A stretch of 54,645 nucleotides of DNA, taken from an uncultured Tateyamaria sp. GTDB taxonomy: Bacteria; Pseudomonadota; Alphaproteobacteria; Rhodobacterales; Rhodobacteraceae. This document shows, piece after piece, positions 27,044 to 35,817 of this stretch; position 1 is the first letter of the stretch, and every line of letters starts with the position of its first letter. The notes beneath the pieces are model-generated. The model was not told the DNA's origin. It saw only the letters and a program-made list of their open reading frames with translations, and did not search any database. A program made the position numbers and the translations under genes. The stretch is taken from assembly GCF_947503045.1 (NCBI RefSeq), contig NZ_CANNCF010000010.1, positions 1 to 54,645 of the forward strand, given 5' to 3'.

Positions 27044-28015
27044 TTACTCTCCCGGTGCGCCGCGCGGACCCAAAGGGTGCGTGAAATTGGTCCAGATGTC
27101 GCGCGCCTCCTGCGCAGCGGCGGGGCTGGGTGCACGCCCGGTCAGGCGGCGCAGTTGCGCGATACCGCGCCCCAGATGCCAGGCGAGATTGGCGGCCAGC
27201 AGCCCGCTGCGCCCGTAAAGCTGGTAAAAGAAGCGGGTGCGGGCGCAGTAGTAATAGTGCGGCAGGCGTTTCCTGGCCTTTTGCAGGGCTTTGACCGGGC
27301 CGCTGCCGCCGCGATAGTGGATCACGCGGGCCTCGGGCACAAAGGCACAGCCCCACCTAGCGCGGCGCGCGCGCAGACCGTATTCGGCATCCTCGAAATA
27401 GAGGAAATAGCCTTCGTCCATCAGGCCCACATCCTGGATCATCTCGCGGCGCAGCAGCACGCAGGCAAAGCTGACCCATTCGATGTTTTCGGGGCTTGGA
27501 TGCAGGCCCAGGGCCACTTCGCGCTTGCGCAGCAGCCGGGTGACGGGGCCTGTGCCTGCGGCGCGGATCAGCTCGCTTTGGGGCGAGTGGGCGCGAAAGC
27601 AACTGACCTGCGGCGTGCCGTCGGGATCTTCGAGGCGGGGACCAAAGAATCCGGCATCGGGGTGGGCCTCGGCAGCGTGCATCAGGGCCGAGAACACGCC
27701 GGGGCGCACCGCCGCATCCGAGTTCAGCACCAGCACGAAGTCACTGTCCTGTGCCGCAATCCCCTGATTGTGCCCGCCCGAAAAGCCGGTGTTGGTAGGC
27801 GAGCGCACCAGTTGCACCTGGTCGCCAAGGTCATGGGCGTCGATCCACGCCGCGATCTGATCAGCTGAGCCATCGCCCGAGGCATTGTCCACGACGATCG
27901 TTTTGACCGCGATCTCTGGATCAGCGCGGGCGGCATCGATCACCGATTGTACGCAGTCGATGGTCAGCTGGCCTGTACGGTAATTGATGATGGAAACGGA
28001 AATCCTGGCGGACAT
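27044..28015 (-). CDS. Family 2 glycosyltransferase (rhamnosyltransferase-like)
   Basis: The 323-residue product shows the pattern of rhamnosyltransferase-like GT2 enzymes: SVSIINYRTG, VVDNASGDGS, NTGFSGGHNQGI, FVLVLNSDAAVRPGV (DxD-like), FFGPRLEDPDG and EGYFLYFEDAEYGLRARRAGW-like (seen as FEDAEYGLRARRARWG). It probably adds a deoxyhexose or similar sugar from a nucleotide donor to the lipid-linked repeat unit at the cytoplasmic face. It starts the co-oriented cluster GT2, sulfotransferase, GT2. Confidence 0.88.
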   Translation of the reverse strand: MSARISVSIINYRTGQLTIDCVQSVIDAARADPEIAVKTIVVDNASGDGSADQIAAWIDAHDLGDQVQLVRSPTNTGFSGGHNQGIAAQDSDFVLVLNSDAAVRPGVFSALMHAAEAHPDAGFFGPRLEDPDGTPQVSCFRAHSPQSELIRAAGTGPVTRLLRKREVALGLHPSPENIEWVSFACVLLRREMIQDVGLMDEGYFLYFEDAEYGLRARRARWGCAFVPEARVIHYRGGSGPVKALQKARKRLPHYYYCARTRFFYQLYGRSGLLAANLAWHLGRGIAQLRRLTGRAPSPAAAQEARDIWTNFTHPLGPRGAPGE

Positions 28016-28041
28016 GGGGCTGCCTTGTGGACCCGGAAGGG

Positions 28042-29517
28042 TCAGTGTTTGCGGGACTGCGGCTCTGGCTTGGCCCGTGCATATGTCAGTTGTCGGTCCG
28101 GTACAGGGTTTTTATGTGACTGGCGGGAATATCTGACCCGGGGTGTGACCTCTTGTGTCTCTGGTTCGTCCGCGGTCTGGGCGATCTTGCCCAACTCGAC
28201 CCGCCCCCAGAGCGCCCCCGCCACCAGCCAGAGCAGCGGTGTCAGGGCGCTGTTGGGCAGCAGGTCAACCATCCAGCCCGCCACGATCAGGGCCAGAGCC
28301 GAGGTCTCTATCCCGATATTGTATGTGCGTTGTCGTATGGCCAAGAGCACAACCGCGCCGCCCAGGATCAGGAATTCGGACAGGAACTTGACCCAGCCCC
28401 CCACCCCGATGGAGATCGCCCAATAGCCATCAGCGATACTGACATCGCGCCCGTTCTCGTCATAGATCCGCGAGCGTCCCCACCGGCCCCAGCCGAACAG
28501 CGGTCTGGCGGAGGCTTTTTCCAGCATCGCCTCTTCGTGGTAGAGACGCGTGCCCAGCGAGGAGCCGCGTTGGGGGTCGATCTGTGTGGCGATGGATTGT
28601 ATCCGGTCGATCGGCACCCAGCCCGCCCCCCGGCTGAGCGGATAGGACACCACAAGGATGGCCAGGATTGCGGCCGCCAGGATCTGCAGCCTGACGCTGA
28701 GCAGGGCGGCGATGGGCACCAGCAAGAGCGCGATGGCCAGCGCTCCGATGGATTTGGCCAGCACCAGCGTCATGAACAGCCAGAGGGCTGCGCACAGATA
28801 AAGTATGCGCTGCTTTTCGGCATAGATGCGCATCAGGGCGCAGGCTGCGATGATCGTGCCGGTAAAGAAGATCGCCAGTTGCAGCCCGTGCGACAGGAAC
28901 ACGATGGGGCGAAAGCCGCCGCCGCGCAGGTGCTGCGCCCAGGAATGGGGAAAGAACCCATAGACCATGCGGTTGAGCTGCGGCGACATGCGCACCTCGT
29001 AAAGCGCGAGCAGGGAATAGCACAGCCCGGCGATGCACAGGATGCTGAGCAGCAGGATGTGCTGTTCGGGATGGGCGAGATATTTACGCGCCAGGATCAG
29101 CGGCAGCAGCATCAGGGCTGCGCCCATCATGGCCGAAAACGCATCATAGAGCCGCAAACCCGGCAGGACGACAGTGCCGTAGGTCACCTGATCGCCGTTG
29201 AGCACGACGGTCATCATCGCACTTGCCACCGCGATGATGATCAGGAGCCGCAGGCCGGGATGGCGCGGCAGCCAGCCGTCCAGCACCTGGGCCTTGATGT
29301 CGGTCCGGCTCATCTGCCAGGCGATGAACAGGGCGGCGACCACGGCGACCGTGTTCTTGTCGATGGGGGGCAGCAGCGGGAGGTCGATGCCCCCTTCCAC
29401 GGGCAGCAACAGGTAGGCTGCGATGATGCTGATGGCCACGGCGGCGGGCCGTTTCAGCTTTTGAAACAGGATGGTGACGACAACCGGCCAGCTGAGAATT
29501 GCAATTGTCGGGAACAT
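28042..29517 (-). CDS. Wzy-like polysaccharide polymerase / O-antigen ligase-like membrane protein
   Basis: The ATG at 29517 (MFPTIAILSWP) has AAGG just upstream and starts with a membrane helix; a start at 29565 adds a polar extension. The 491-residue protein has about ten to twelve membrane helices and a large loop with GTRLYHEEAMLEKASARPLFGWG, which resembles the O-antigen ligase/polymerase loop (H/R plus PLFGxG pattern). It is likely the polymerase joining repeat units. It diverges from the spike operon across 239 bp. Polymerase and ligase cannot be told apart from sequence, but the Wzx/Wzc context favours polymerase. Confidence 0.82.
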   Translation of the reverse strand: MFPTIAILSWPVVVTILFQKLKRPAAVAISIIAAYLLLPVEGGIDLPLLPPIDKNTVAVVAALFIAWQMSRTDIKAQVLDGWLPRHPGLRLLIIIAVASAMMTVVLNGDQVTYGTVVLPGLRLYDAFSAMMGAALMLLPLILARKYLAHPEQHILLLSILCIAGLCYSLLALYEVRMSPQLNRMVYGFFPHSWAQHLRGGGFRPIVFLSHGLQLAIFFTGTIIAACALMRIYAEKQRILYLCAALWLFMTLVLAKSIGALAIALLLVPIAALLSVRLQILAAAILAILVVSYPLSRGAGWVPIDRIQSIATQIDPQRGSSLGTRLYHEEAMLEKASARPLFGWGRWGRSRIYDENGRDVSIADGYWAISIGVGGWVKFLSEFLILGGAVVLLAIRQRTYNIGIETSALALIVAGWMVDLLPNSALTPLLWLVAGALWGRVELGKIAQTADEPETQEVTPRVRYSRQSHKNPVPDRQLTYARAKPEPQSRKH

Positions 29518-29682
29518 GCCTTTGACCCTTACCCTTGGACCGCCCTGTCCTGGTTTGTTTTGCACATGATGATAGGCCGATGGTCTTGCCGCTTCATTAC
29601 TACAAATGCTCGTGAAAAAACAACATCTTGTCGCGTCACAATATTGCCGTGCACGGGGACCGTGCGGTGGCTGAAGATTGCG

Positions 29683-29698
29683 TTAATCAGTTTGTAAC
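29683..29698 (+). promoter_or_regulatory. Near-match CtrA binding site upstream of the spike operon
   Basis: TTAA-N7-GTAAC differs in one base from the full CtrA site TTAA-N7-TTAAC. It lies 58 bases before the TTG start of the spike base gene. CtrA controls gene transfer agent genes in Rhodobacter relatives, so the position is suggestive, but a single near match of this short motif can arise by chance. Confidence 0.35.
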
Positions 29699-29756
29699 AT
29701 CTTTTCCGGCGCTGCGCCCTGCACCGGGGCCTGCCCCCATTCAAGGAGATGTTACA

Positions 29757-30017
29757 TTGGCCGATACCTTTCAGGAATACACACCTGGCCTTGAAAGCCC
29801 GGCGTCTTATCTCACGGCCGTTGTTCCGGATGATGCGACAGACCTTGCGGTTGCAAGTCGTGCGCTCAACGTGGCCCAGAGCGGCTTTGTCCGTGTCACC
29901 ACCGTGGGCGGTGACGAGGCGACTGTCTTTGTCGCGGCGGGCGGCGCGTTTCCGGTCCGGGCGCAACGGGTCTGGCAGACAGGCACGACAGCGACCAACA
30001 TCGTGGCCATGTACTGA
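29757..30017 (+). CDS. Spike base protein, RCAP_rcc01079 (GhsA) family
   Basis: A TTG at 29757 preceded by AAGGAG with eight bases of spacing gives an 86-residue protein (MADTFQEYTPGLESPASY). An ATG at 29628 in the same frame adds 43 residues unlike the family. The product shows the RCAP_rcc01079 spike base pattern: AVVPDDATDLAVASRALNV, then GFVRVTTVGGDEATVFV, ending FPVRAQRVWQTGTTAT. In Rhodobacter capsulatus this protein (GhsA) belongs to the head spikes of the gene transfer agent. No signal peptide is seen, so it should stay in the cytoplasm for particle assembly. Its stop overlaps the next start (TGATG). The family call rests on recognising these strings; a profile search would settle it. 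Confidence 0.8.
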   Translation: MADTFQEYTPGLESPASYLTAVVPDDATDLAVASRALNVAQSGFVRVTTVGGDEATVFVAAGGAFPVRAQRVWQTGTTATNIVAMY

Positions 30018-31339
30018 TGCTATCGATTTCCCTGGCTCTGGGGGGGCTCAATCCGGATGCAGGGTCAATCGAGGCACCTGATCCGGTCAGCGAGGTTGTT
30101 CTGACACCCGGCGGCGTGCTGGAAGTGCTCAGCAACCTTGATCCGGTCGAAATAACAGTCTCTGCACCAGCGGATTATGCCGGGACCTATTCCGTGACCC
30201 AGGCCGCCCTTGCCGCAGGCCCGGTCAATCTGGTGCCGGCCCGTCTGGATGCGGTGCCCGCCATTGGCCAGCCCATCGGGCATATGCCCGGTCTGTGGGT
30301 GTTCGATGCGGCCCTGCCGGCGGCGGTCATCACGGTGCAATGGCAGCGCGACGGAGTGGATATCGCTGGCGAAACTGCCCCTTCTTACGTCCTGACATCG
30401 GGCGATCTGGGCACATCCCTGAGCCTGCGCGAGACCGCGACCCAAGCCGGTGGGGGCACGCAAGTGCAGGCCTCGGACGCGGTCGGGATCGTGTCGCGGA
30501 CCCGGGTTCTGGCCCTGATGGGTCAATCCAACATGGTCGGCTTTGCCCCCTTTGATGGTGGTGCTGCCTATCCTGGAGGTGTGCTGCAGGTGGCCCGGTC
30601 CGGGCGCGCCTCGGGCGGAAACAGTGGCGATATCGTAGCGGCACAGACCCTGCTGGATCACTACGACGGCGATCCCTCCTTTATGGGTCCTGCCCTGCAA
30701 TTTGCGATCGACTATGCCGCAGCGCACCCCAATGACACATTGCTGCTGGTGCCCGATGCCAAGGGTGCGACGGGCCTTGCGGCGGGTCAGTGGACCAAGG
30801 GCGGGTTCTATTACGACACGGCAGTGGCGCGGGTGAACGCGGTGCTGGCAGACAACCCGACCTTCGAGTTCTGCGGCATCCTGTGGCATCAGGGCGAAAG
30901 CGATGCAGGCAGTGCCGGGGACGCGGCGGCCTATGCGACCCGCCTTGATACGATGATCGCGGACATGCGCACCGACATCACGGGCGCAGACGCGGACACG
31001 CCGTTCATTGCAGGTGGCATGGTGCCGGACTGGGTGGCGGCGGACGCCAACCGCCAGACGGTGCAGGCCGCGCTGAGCGATACCCCCAACCGGGTCAGCC
31101 GGGCAGGCTTTGCCGACAGTGCGGGTCTGAGCCCCCTGCCCGACGGGATCCATTTCGACGCGGCCGCGCTGCGCAGTCTGGGCAGCCGCTATTTCACCGC
31201 ATTCAACGTGCTGGACGATGCGTCGTCGCCGCCGGTCGATCCTGACCCGGCATGGGACATCGACGGGACTGTAATCCAGTCCGCGCTCACACCAGCGGCA
31301 CCCTCTGTTGCGGGCACAGTGGTTCTGGAAGGAATTTGA
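30017..31339 (+). CDS. Spike-associated SASA-type carbohydrate esterase with Ig-like domain
   Basis: The ATG overlaps the spike base stop by one base. Residues 1-155 are beta-rich, with an Ig-like segment (VITVQWQRDGVDIAGE). From about 165 the sequence follows the SASA/CE6 carbohydrate esterase family: catalytic serine in LMGQSNMVGF, the conserved WHQGESDAG, and the Asp-His pair in LPDGIHFDAAAL. Such enzymes remove O-acetyl groups from sugars. The N-terminus (MLSISLALGGLNPDAGS) is too short and uncharged for a convincing signal peptide. The context is a spike or tail protein that deacetylates polysaccharide during adsorption. The likely substrate is the acylated polymer made by this plasmid, which is inference. 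Confidence 0.82.
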   Translation: MLSISLALGGLNPDAGSIEAPDPVSEVVLTPGGVLEVLSNLDPVEITVSAPADYAGTYSVTQAALAAGPVNLVPARLDAVPAIGQPIGHMPGLWVFDAALPAAVITVQWQRDGVDIAGETAPSYVLTSGDLGTSLSLRETATQAGGGTQVQASDAVGIVSRTRVLALMGQSNMVGFAPFDGGAAYPGGVLQVARSGRASGGNSGDIVAAQTLLDHYDGDPSFMGPALQFAIDYAAAHPNDTLLLVPDAKGATGLAAGQWTKGGFYYDTAVARVNAVLADNPTFEFCGILWHQGESDAGSAGDAAAYATRLDTMIADMRTDITGADADTPFIAGGMVPDWVAADANRQTVQAALSDTPNRVSRAGFADSAGLSPLPDGIHFDAAALRSLGSRYFTAFNVLDDASSPPVDPDPAWDIDGTVIQSALTPAAPSVAGTVVLEGI

Positions 31340-31340
31340 T

Positions 31341-32144
31341 ATGGCACGGTTCTACTTTGAAAACACGGTCTCGGGCGACACGTTCGAATTGACAGGCACC
31401 CCGCCTTTCGATGTCGAGGGCCTGCTGCCGAATGGCACCTATACGGTCAGCGCATTGTCGGATGCGGCCCCGACGCAGCTGGTAATCGAAACGGCCACGC
31501 CGTCGGTGGCCGAAGCGGATATGGATGCCCATTGGCTGCTGGGGACCGATGCGGGATCGCTGAGCGATCTCAAGACCGGCTCGCTTTTGACACCCGGCCC
31601 TGCGGGGGCTGGTGCAACCTTTGAACCCAACGCGGTGCGCATTCAGGGCCTTGGGGCCGGGTACGTGTCTGAATTTGACGAAACGGCGGATTTCACCCTG
31701 TGCATGGTGATGCAGCGCACGAATGTGCCCAGCATTCTGGGCGGCACGCGGGTTCCGGCAAACGGCTCAGCCGGCTGGACGGCTTTCACCATCTCGGACA
31801 ACGATCTGAACATCACCCGCAATGGCGGCTCGTCGCCCACCGTGGATGCCAACCTGCCGTCGGGCTATTTCTTTTTCGGCGCCTCGATCAGTGCCGCCGG
31901 GGACTGCGTCTATTTCCGGGGCGGTCAGGACGGATCGCAGGTGAGCACGCTGAGTGAGGCCCGCGGGGCCCTGGCCGCTTTGCCGCAGGCCCTGGGCGGG
32001 GTGCATTACAACACCCTGTTCAACAATGATTTCAAATGTGCCGAGTTCATGGTGTCCACCAGTTTCACGAACGCCACCCAGATGGGCGAGATCTATCAGC
32101 GCAGCATCACGCGCATGGCGGATCGATCCATCTCTTTGACCTGA
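31341..32144 (+). CDS. Lectin-like (concanavalin-fold) spike accessory protein
   Basis: AAGGAATTTGAT precedes the ATG (MARFYFENTVSGDTFEL), 1 base after the esterase stop. The 267-residue protein lacks a signal peptide. The C-terminal ~190 residues (SVAEADMDAHWLLGTD; ADFTLCMVMQRTN; GYFFFGASISAAGD) have the strand pattern of LamG/concanavalin-like domains, such as the small-molecule or glycan-binding modules at the tips of phage fibres. N-terminal ~60 residues look like an attachment segment. A sugar-binding role in the spike is inferred from fold style and operon. Confidence 0.65.
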   Translation: MARFYFENTVSGDTFELTGTPPFDVEGLLPNGTYTVSALSDAAPTQLVIETATPSVAEADMDAHWLLGTDAGSLSDLKTGSLLTPGPAGAGATFEPNAVRIQGLGAGYVSEFDETADFTLCMVMQRTNVPSILGGTRVPANGSAGWTAFTISDNDLNITRNGGSSPTVDANLPSGYFFFGASISAAGDCVYFRGGQDGSQVSTLSEARGALAALPQALGGVHYNTLFNNDFKCAEFMVSTSFTNATQMGEIYQRSITRMADRSISLT

Positions 32145-32186
32145 CCTGTCCAAACGGGCACAACTTTTTCCAGCAGGAGCAATGGC

Positions 32187-34484
32187 ATGGCCACGCGTAT
32201 CGGATTTCAGGGTTTTGCGGCGGGGGTTGACGTCATGTTGGCCACGGATGCAGCAGCCGTTGCAACAGGTCCGAGTGGCTGGGGGGTGACGTCGCAAGCG
32301 GGCGACCACACAGCCGATCTGGTTGCGCGGCGCGGCGAGTTGCAAGTGGCACCCGAGGGCATCAATTTCGAGGTGGTGCTGGACGGGTTCGACAATCCCG
32401 GCCCCGTGGACGCGGTCAACACCTATGATCCGCGCTTTCACAACATCTATTACTTCTGGGACTTCGGTGATCCGGGCAGCGTCTTTACCGCGCCGCAAAA
32501 CATCCCGGACGTGCACAAGGACGCAAACAAGGCCTATGGGCCGATTGCCTCGCACACGTTTTCAGCCCCCGGCCCCTATACCGTCACCTGCCTTGTGATC
32601 GAGCCGTCCTCGGGCAAGACCCGCCTGGCCTCGCTGGAGGTCGTGGTGGGGGACGCGGAGGTTCTGTTCGCGGACGATCAGACGATCTTTGTCAGCACCG
32701 ATCCCACCTTTGCACGTGCGCCGTCCGGAGCCCGAACAGTGACAACCGGCAATGAGGCAATGCTTTTGCAAAGTTCGTTGCAAAGCGCGGATGGCACAAA
32801 AATGTACCGGGTCATGTTCGACCGGGAGGTTGATCATGTTCTGGGTCCCATCGGGCAGCTGCGCAACCAATTCAAAAACCTTTGGTGGTGCAGCTCTCCG
32901 GGGACGGGGCAAGACCCGCTGCTGACGTGCGGAGGCAACACGGACAAAGGCTTTATCCAAGACAACACATCCAACTCCGAACCGGGCAAGCGCACCGATT
33001 TCGCGTTCCACGATCTGCGTCTGCAGGGATATTACGACACCCGCACCGAAACGATGGGCGGGCCGTATGCGGACAGCAACCCCGGCGGGGATGTGTTTCT
33101 GTCCATTCGGGGCGGCAATTTTGGCACCTATGCGCTGTTTCACAACGTGCATGCGACGGGGCTCAACGCGCTTTATACAAGCCTTGCAACGCACGCTCAG
33201 GTCGATCCAGACAGCATCAATACGATCTTCAACAACACGACCGTCACCAACTGGGCAAATTTCGCGATTTACGAACAGGGGCAGGGGTTTTCAGCCTATG
33301 TCGGCGTCGCCCTTTTGCAGGATGAGCTGTCAGTCAGCGGCAACAGCAAAAGCGTGCATGGTGTCGAACACGGGCCCGTCCGCATCCAGCATGCCGGGCG
33401 CTGCGCTGTGGATGCCAGCGACATGTTCAGCCGCAATGGCTGGTTTGAAAACTCACGGCTGATCCACACGCCCCAGCCTGCGTTCCGCTGGAACCAGGAG
33501 GGGGATCCGCGCGGCAAGCTGAACATGCAGCGCAGCGCGATGGAAGGCGGGTCGACGGTTCTGGCTCTGACCCGTCAGGATGCGGCCAGGGACGGCGCGA
33601 TCAACAATATGCTGATCGACAAGACATCTGTGGTCGGCGGGGTGTTCACCGGATCGCACATTGCCACGGAACACTCGGGTCTGACCGTGCGCAACTGTCT
33701 TCTGGTCCATACCGGCCACCGGGATGGCAACGAGGGCGCATTTGGCCTCTCTCCCTTCCTTGATCTCAACGCGGTGGAAAGTGATGCGGATTATCTTGCA
33801 ACGCCCGCACGGGTCTATTCCAACACCTGTTTGAATCTGGTCGCGGATGAATCGGATCTGGACGGAAATGCCGCGGTGGAGGTTTGCCGTCTGCGGAATT
33901 CCGGCGGCGCCTACTACACGAACTTCACCGAACAGAACAATATCCTGCATCAGCCCAATCTGGGCGCACCGGATACCCCCTATGCACCGCTGGCCGATAC
34001 TGTGCTGTTCCTGCCCCGATATGCAGATTACCGCGACTGGACCTATCCGAGCGACATCAAGACGCTGGCCGCGGATGTGGCGCATGGGGAGACGGTGTTT
34101 TTTGACTATGCCGAGTTTGACAGTCTGACAGACCAGAGTGCGGCGGACGAAACGCCGTCCAACCCGCGCCGATCCCACGAGATGCTTGTCAACAATGGCC
34201 CGCAAGAGGCGCTGTTCTCCTTTGATCCAAGCGGCGTCACCGTGGCGAATGACAGCGGTGGACCCTGGACAAGCGGGGCCAGCGTGCGTGTCGGGGTCAT
34301 CGGCACATCGCTCAACATCCGGCCCGAATACGGCACGCCACCCGACAGCGTCATCGCTGCCGCCCCCCTGCCCGGCTCGCCCGCGATCGGGGCTGCCCTT
34401 TCGGGCTTGCGCGCGCTGGATGACTTTTACGGGCAGGAGCGGCCGCAATATCCCTCTATCGGGGCCTTCGAGGTTGCAGGCTAG
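32187..34484 (+). CDS. Large PKD plus parallel beta-helix protein (tailspike-like)
   Basis: An AGGAG seven bases upstream fixes the ATG at 32187 (MATRIGFQGFAAGVD). Residues ~40-155 contain a PKD-like domain (YYFWDFGDPGS; ASHTFSAPGPYTVTCLV). The remaining ~600 residues have the repeating short-strand, Asn-rich pattern of right-handed beta-helix proteins (pectate-lyase fold), as in phage tailspikes that bind or cleave surface polysaccharide. There is no signal peptide. At 765 residues and with this domain order it fits a receptor-binding spike better than a secreted enzyme. It ends the four-gene operon; the next gene starts 79 bases later and is a glycosyltransferase. Catalytic residues cannot be assigned by eye. 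Confidence 0.72.
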   Translation: MATRIGFQGFAAGVDVMLATDAAAVATGPSGWGVTSQAGDHTADLVARRGELQVAPEGINFEVVLDGFDNPGPVDAVNTYDPRFHNIYYFWDFGDPGSVFTAPQNIPDVHKDANKAYGPIASHTFSAPGPYTVTCLVIEPSSGKTRLASLEVVVGDAEVLFADDQTIFVSTDPTFARAPSGARTVTTGNEAMLLQSSLQSADGTKMYRVMFDREVDHVLGPIGQLRNQFKNLWWCSSPGTGQDPLLTCGGNTDKGFIQDNTSNSEPGKRTDFAFHDLRLQGYYDTRTETMGGPYADSNPGGDVFLSIRGGNFGTYALFHNVHATGLNALYTSLATHAQVDPDSINTIFNNTTVTNWANFAIYEQGQGFSAYVGVALLQDELSVSGNSKSVHGVEHGPVRIQHAGRCAVDASDMFSRNGWFENSRLIHTPQPAFRWNQEGDPRGKLNMQRSAMEGGSTVLALTRQDAARDGAINNMLIDKTSVVGGVFTGSHIATEHSGLTVRNCLLVHTGHRDGNEGAFGLSPFLDLNAVESDADYLATPARVYSNTCLNLVADESDLDGNAAVEVCRLRNSGGAYYTNFTEQNNILHQPNLGAPDTPYAPLADTVLFLPRYADYRDWTYPSDIKTLAADVAHGETVFFDYAEFDSLTDQSAADETPSNPRRSHEMLVNNGPQEALFSFDPSGVTVANDSGGPWTSGASVRVGVIGTSLNIRPEYGTPPDSVIAAAPLPGSPAIGAALSGLRALDDFYGQERPQYPSIGAFEVAG

Positions 34485-34563
34485 GCAGATGTGACGGCGG
34501 GTTTACTTCAAGATGTGCCATACGCATAAGTCACGGCATTGAGGTCAAAGAGCAGCGCCCAAC

Positions 34564-35817
34564 ATGTCTCGCCCGCCCACAGCCCACCGCGTGGCCTATC
34601 TTGCAGCCGAATATCCCGCGGTGTCCCATACGTTCATCCTGCGCGAGGTCGAGGCTCTGCGCCGGTTGGGGCTGGATGTGCGGACCTGTTCGGTGCGCAC
34701 CACGGGGGCCGCACATCACAAAGGGACGGCCGAGAAACAGGCCGGGCAGGACACGTTCTATATCCTTGAGGCCGCGCGCAAACCGGTGGCCCTGCTGGCG
34801 GCTCAAGGGGCGGCCCTGCGCGCGCCGGGGCGCTATTTCGCGGCCCTGAGGCAGGCCCTCTCCATGCGTGCACCGGGCCTGCGCGCCCTGCTTTACCAGA
34901 TCATCTATTTTGTCGAAGCCACGGTGCTGGCCGCCCATCTGCGCCGGATCGAGGCGACCCATCTGCACAACCACTTTGCCAATGCCAGTGCCACGGTTGC
35001 GATGCTGGCCGCGCGCATCGCCGACATCCCGTTCAGCTATACTCTGCACGGGCCTTCGGACCTGATGGACCCTGCGCGCTGGCGGCTGGATCTGAAAACC
35101 GAAGCGGCTCAGTTCGTGGCCTGCATCAGCTTTTTCGCGCGCAGTCAGGCTATGCTGGCATCAGACCCGGCCCATTGGGACAAGCTGCGGATCATCCATT
35201 GTGGGCTCGAGCCTGCGCGCTATGCCCCGGCCCCATCGACGAGCGATCACACCGATCTGGTTTTTGTCGGGCGGCTGGCTGCCGTGAAAGGCGTGCGCAT
35301 CCTGCTGGGCGCCCTGCGCGCCGCCTTGCCTGACCACCCTGCCTTGCGCCTGACGCTGGTGGGGGACGGCCCGGACCGCGCCGCGCTTGAGGCCGAGGCG
35401 CAGGATCTGGGCGAGGCGGTGCAGTTCCTTGGTTACCAGACGCAGGAGGCTGTGGCCGACATCCTGGCGCGCGCCGACATGATGGTGCTGCCCAGTTTCG
35501 CCGAAGGGGTGCCCGTGGTGCTGATGGAGGCCATGGCAAGCCAGGTGCCGGTGATCGCCACGCAGGTGGCCGGTGTGTCCGAACTGGTCGAGCATGGCAC
35601 CAGCGGTCTGATTGTCCCGCCCGGGGATCAAGTGGCTCTAACACAGGCCATTCTGTCGCTCGCGCAAGACCCTGCGCGGCGCGCGCAGATGGGCAAGGCC
35701 GGACGTGCAAAGGTCGAAAGCGCCTTTGACATCGACGGTGAGGCGCAGCGTCTGGCCGCCCTGTTTGAGGGCCGCGCGCCCGAGGGGCCTCGCCCCGACA
35801 TGACGGACAACACATGA
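34564..35817 (+). CDS. Family 4 glycosyltransferase
   Basis: The 417-residue product has the GT-B fold pattern: N-terminal AYLAAEYPAVSHTFILREV, a middle segment HNHFANASATVA, the nucleotide-binding FVGRLAAVKGVRILL and the EGVPVVLMEAMASQVPVI donor-site motif (E-x7-E type). Such enzymes use nucleotide-sugar donors with retaining stereochemistry. It is overlapped by ATGA with the following acyltransferase gene, so the two form an operon. Confidence 0.92.
   Translation: MSRPPTAHRVAYLAAEYPAVSHTFILREVEALRRLGLDVRTCSVRTTGAAHHKGTAEKQAGQDTFYILEAARKPVALLAAQGAALRAPGRYFAALRQALSMRAPGLRALLYQIIYFVEATVLAAHLRRIEATHLHNHFANASATVAMLAARIADIPFSYTLHGPSDLMDPARWRLDLKTEAAQFVACISFFARSQAMLASDPAHWDKLRIIHCGLEPARYAPAPSTSDHTDLVFVGRLAAVKGVRILLGALRAALPDHPALRLTLVGDGPDRAALEAEAQDLGEAVQFLGYQTQEAVADILARADMMVLPSFAEGVPVVLMEAMASQVPVIATQVAGVSELVEHGTSGLIVPPGDQVALTQAILSLAQDPARRAQMGKAGRAKVESAFDIDGEAQRLAALFEGRAPEGPRPDMTDNT

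Noticed and set aside
29628..29756. Upstream ATG extension of the spike base gene
   Set aside because: The added 43 residues do not resemble the family, whereas the TTG at 29757 has a strong AAGGAG site and gives the expected short length.
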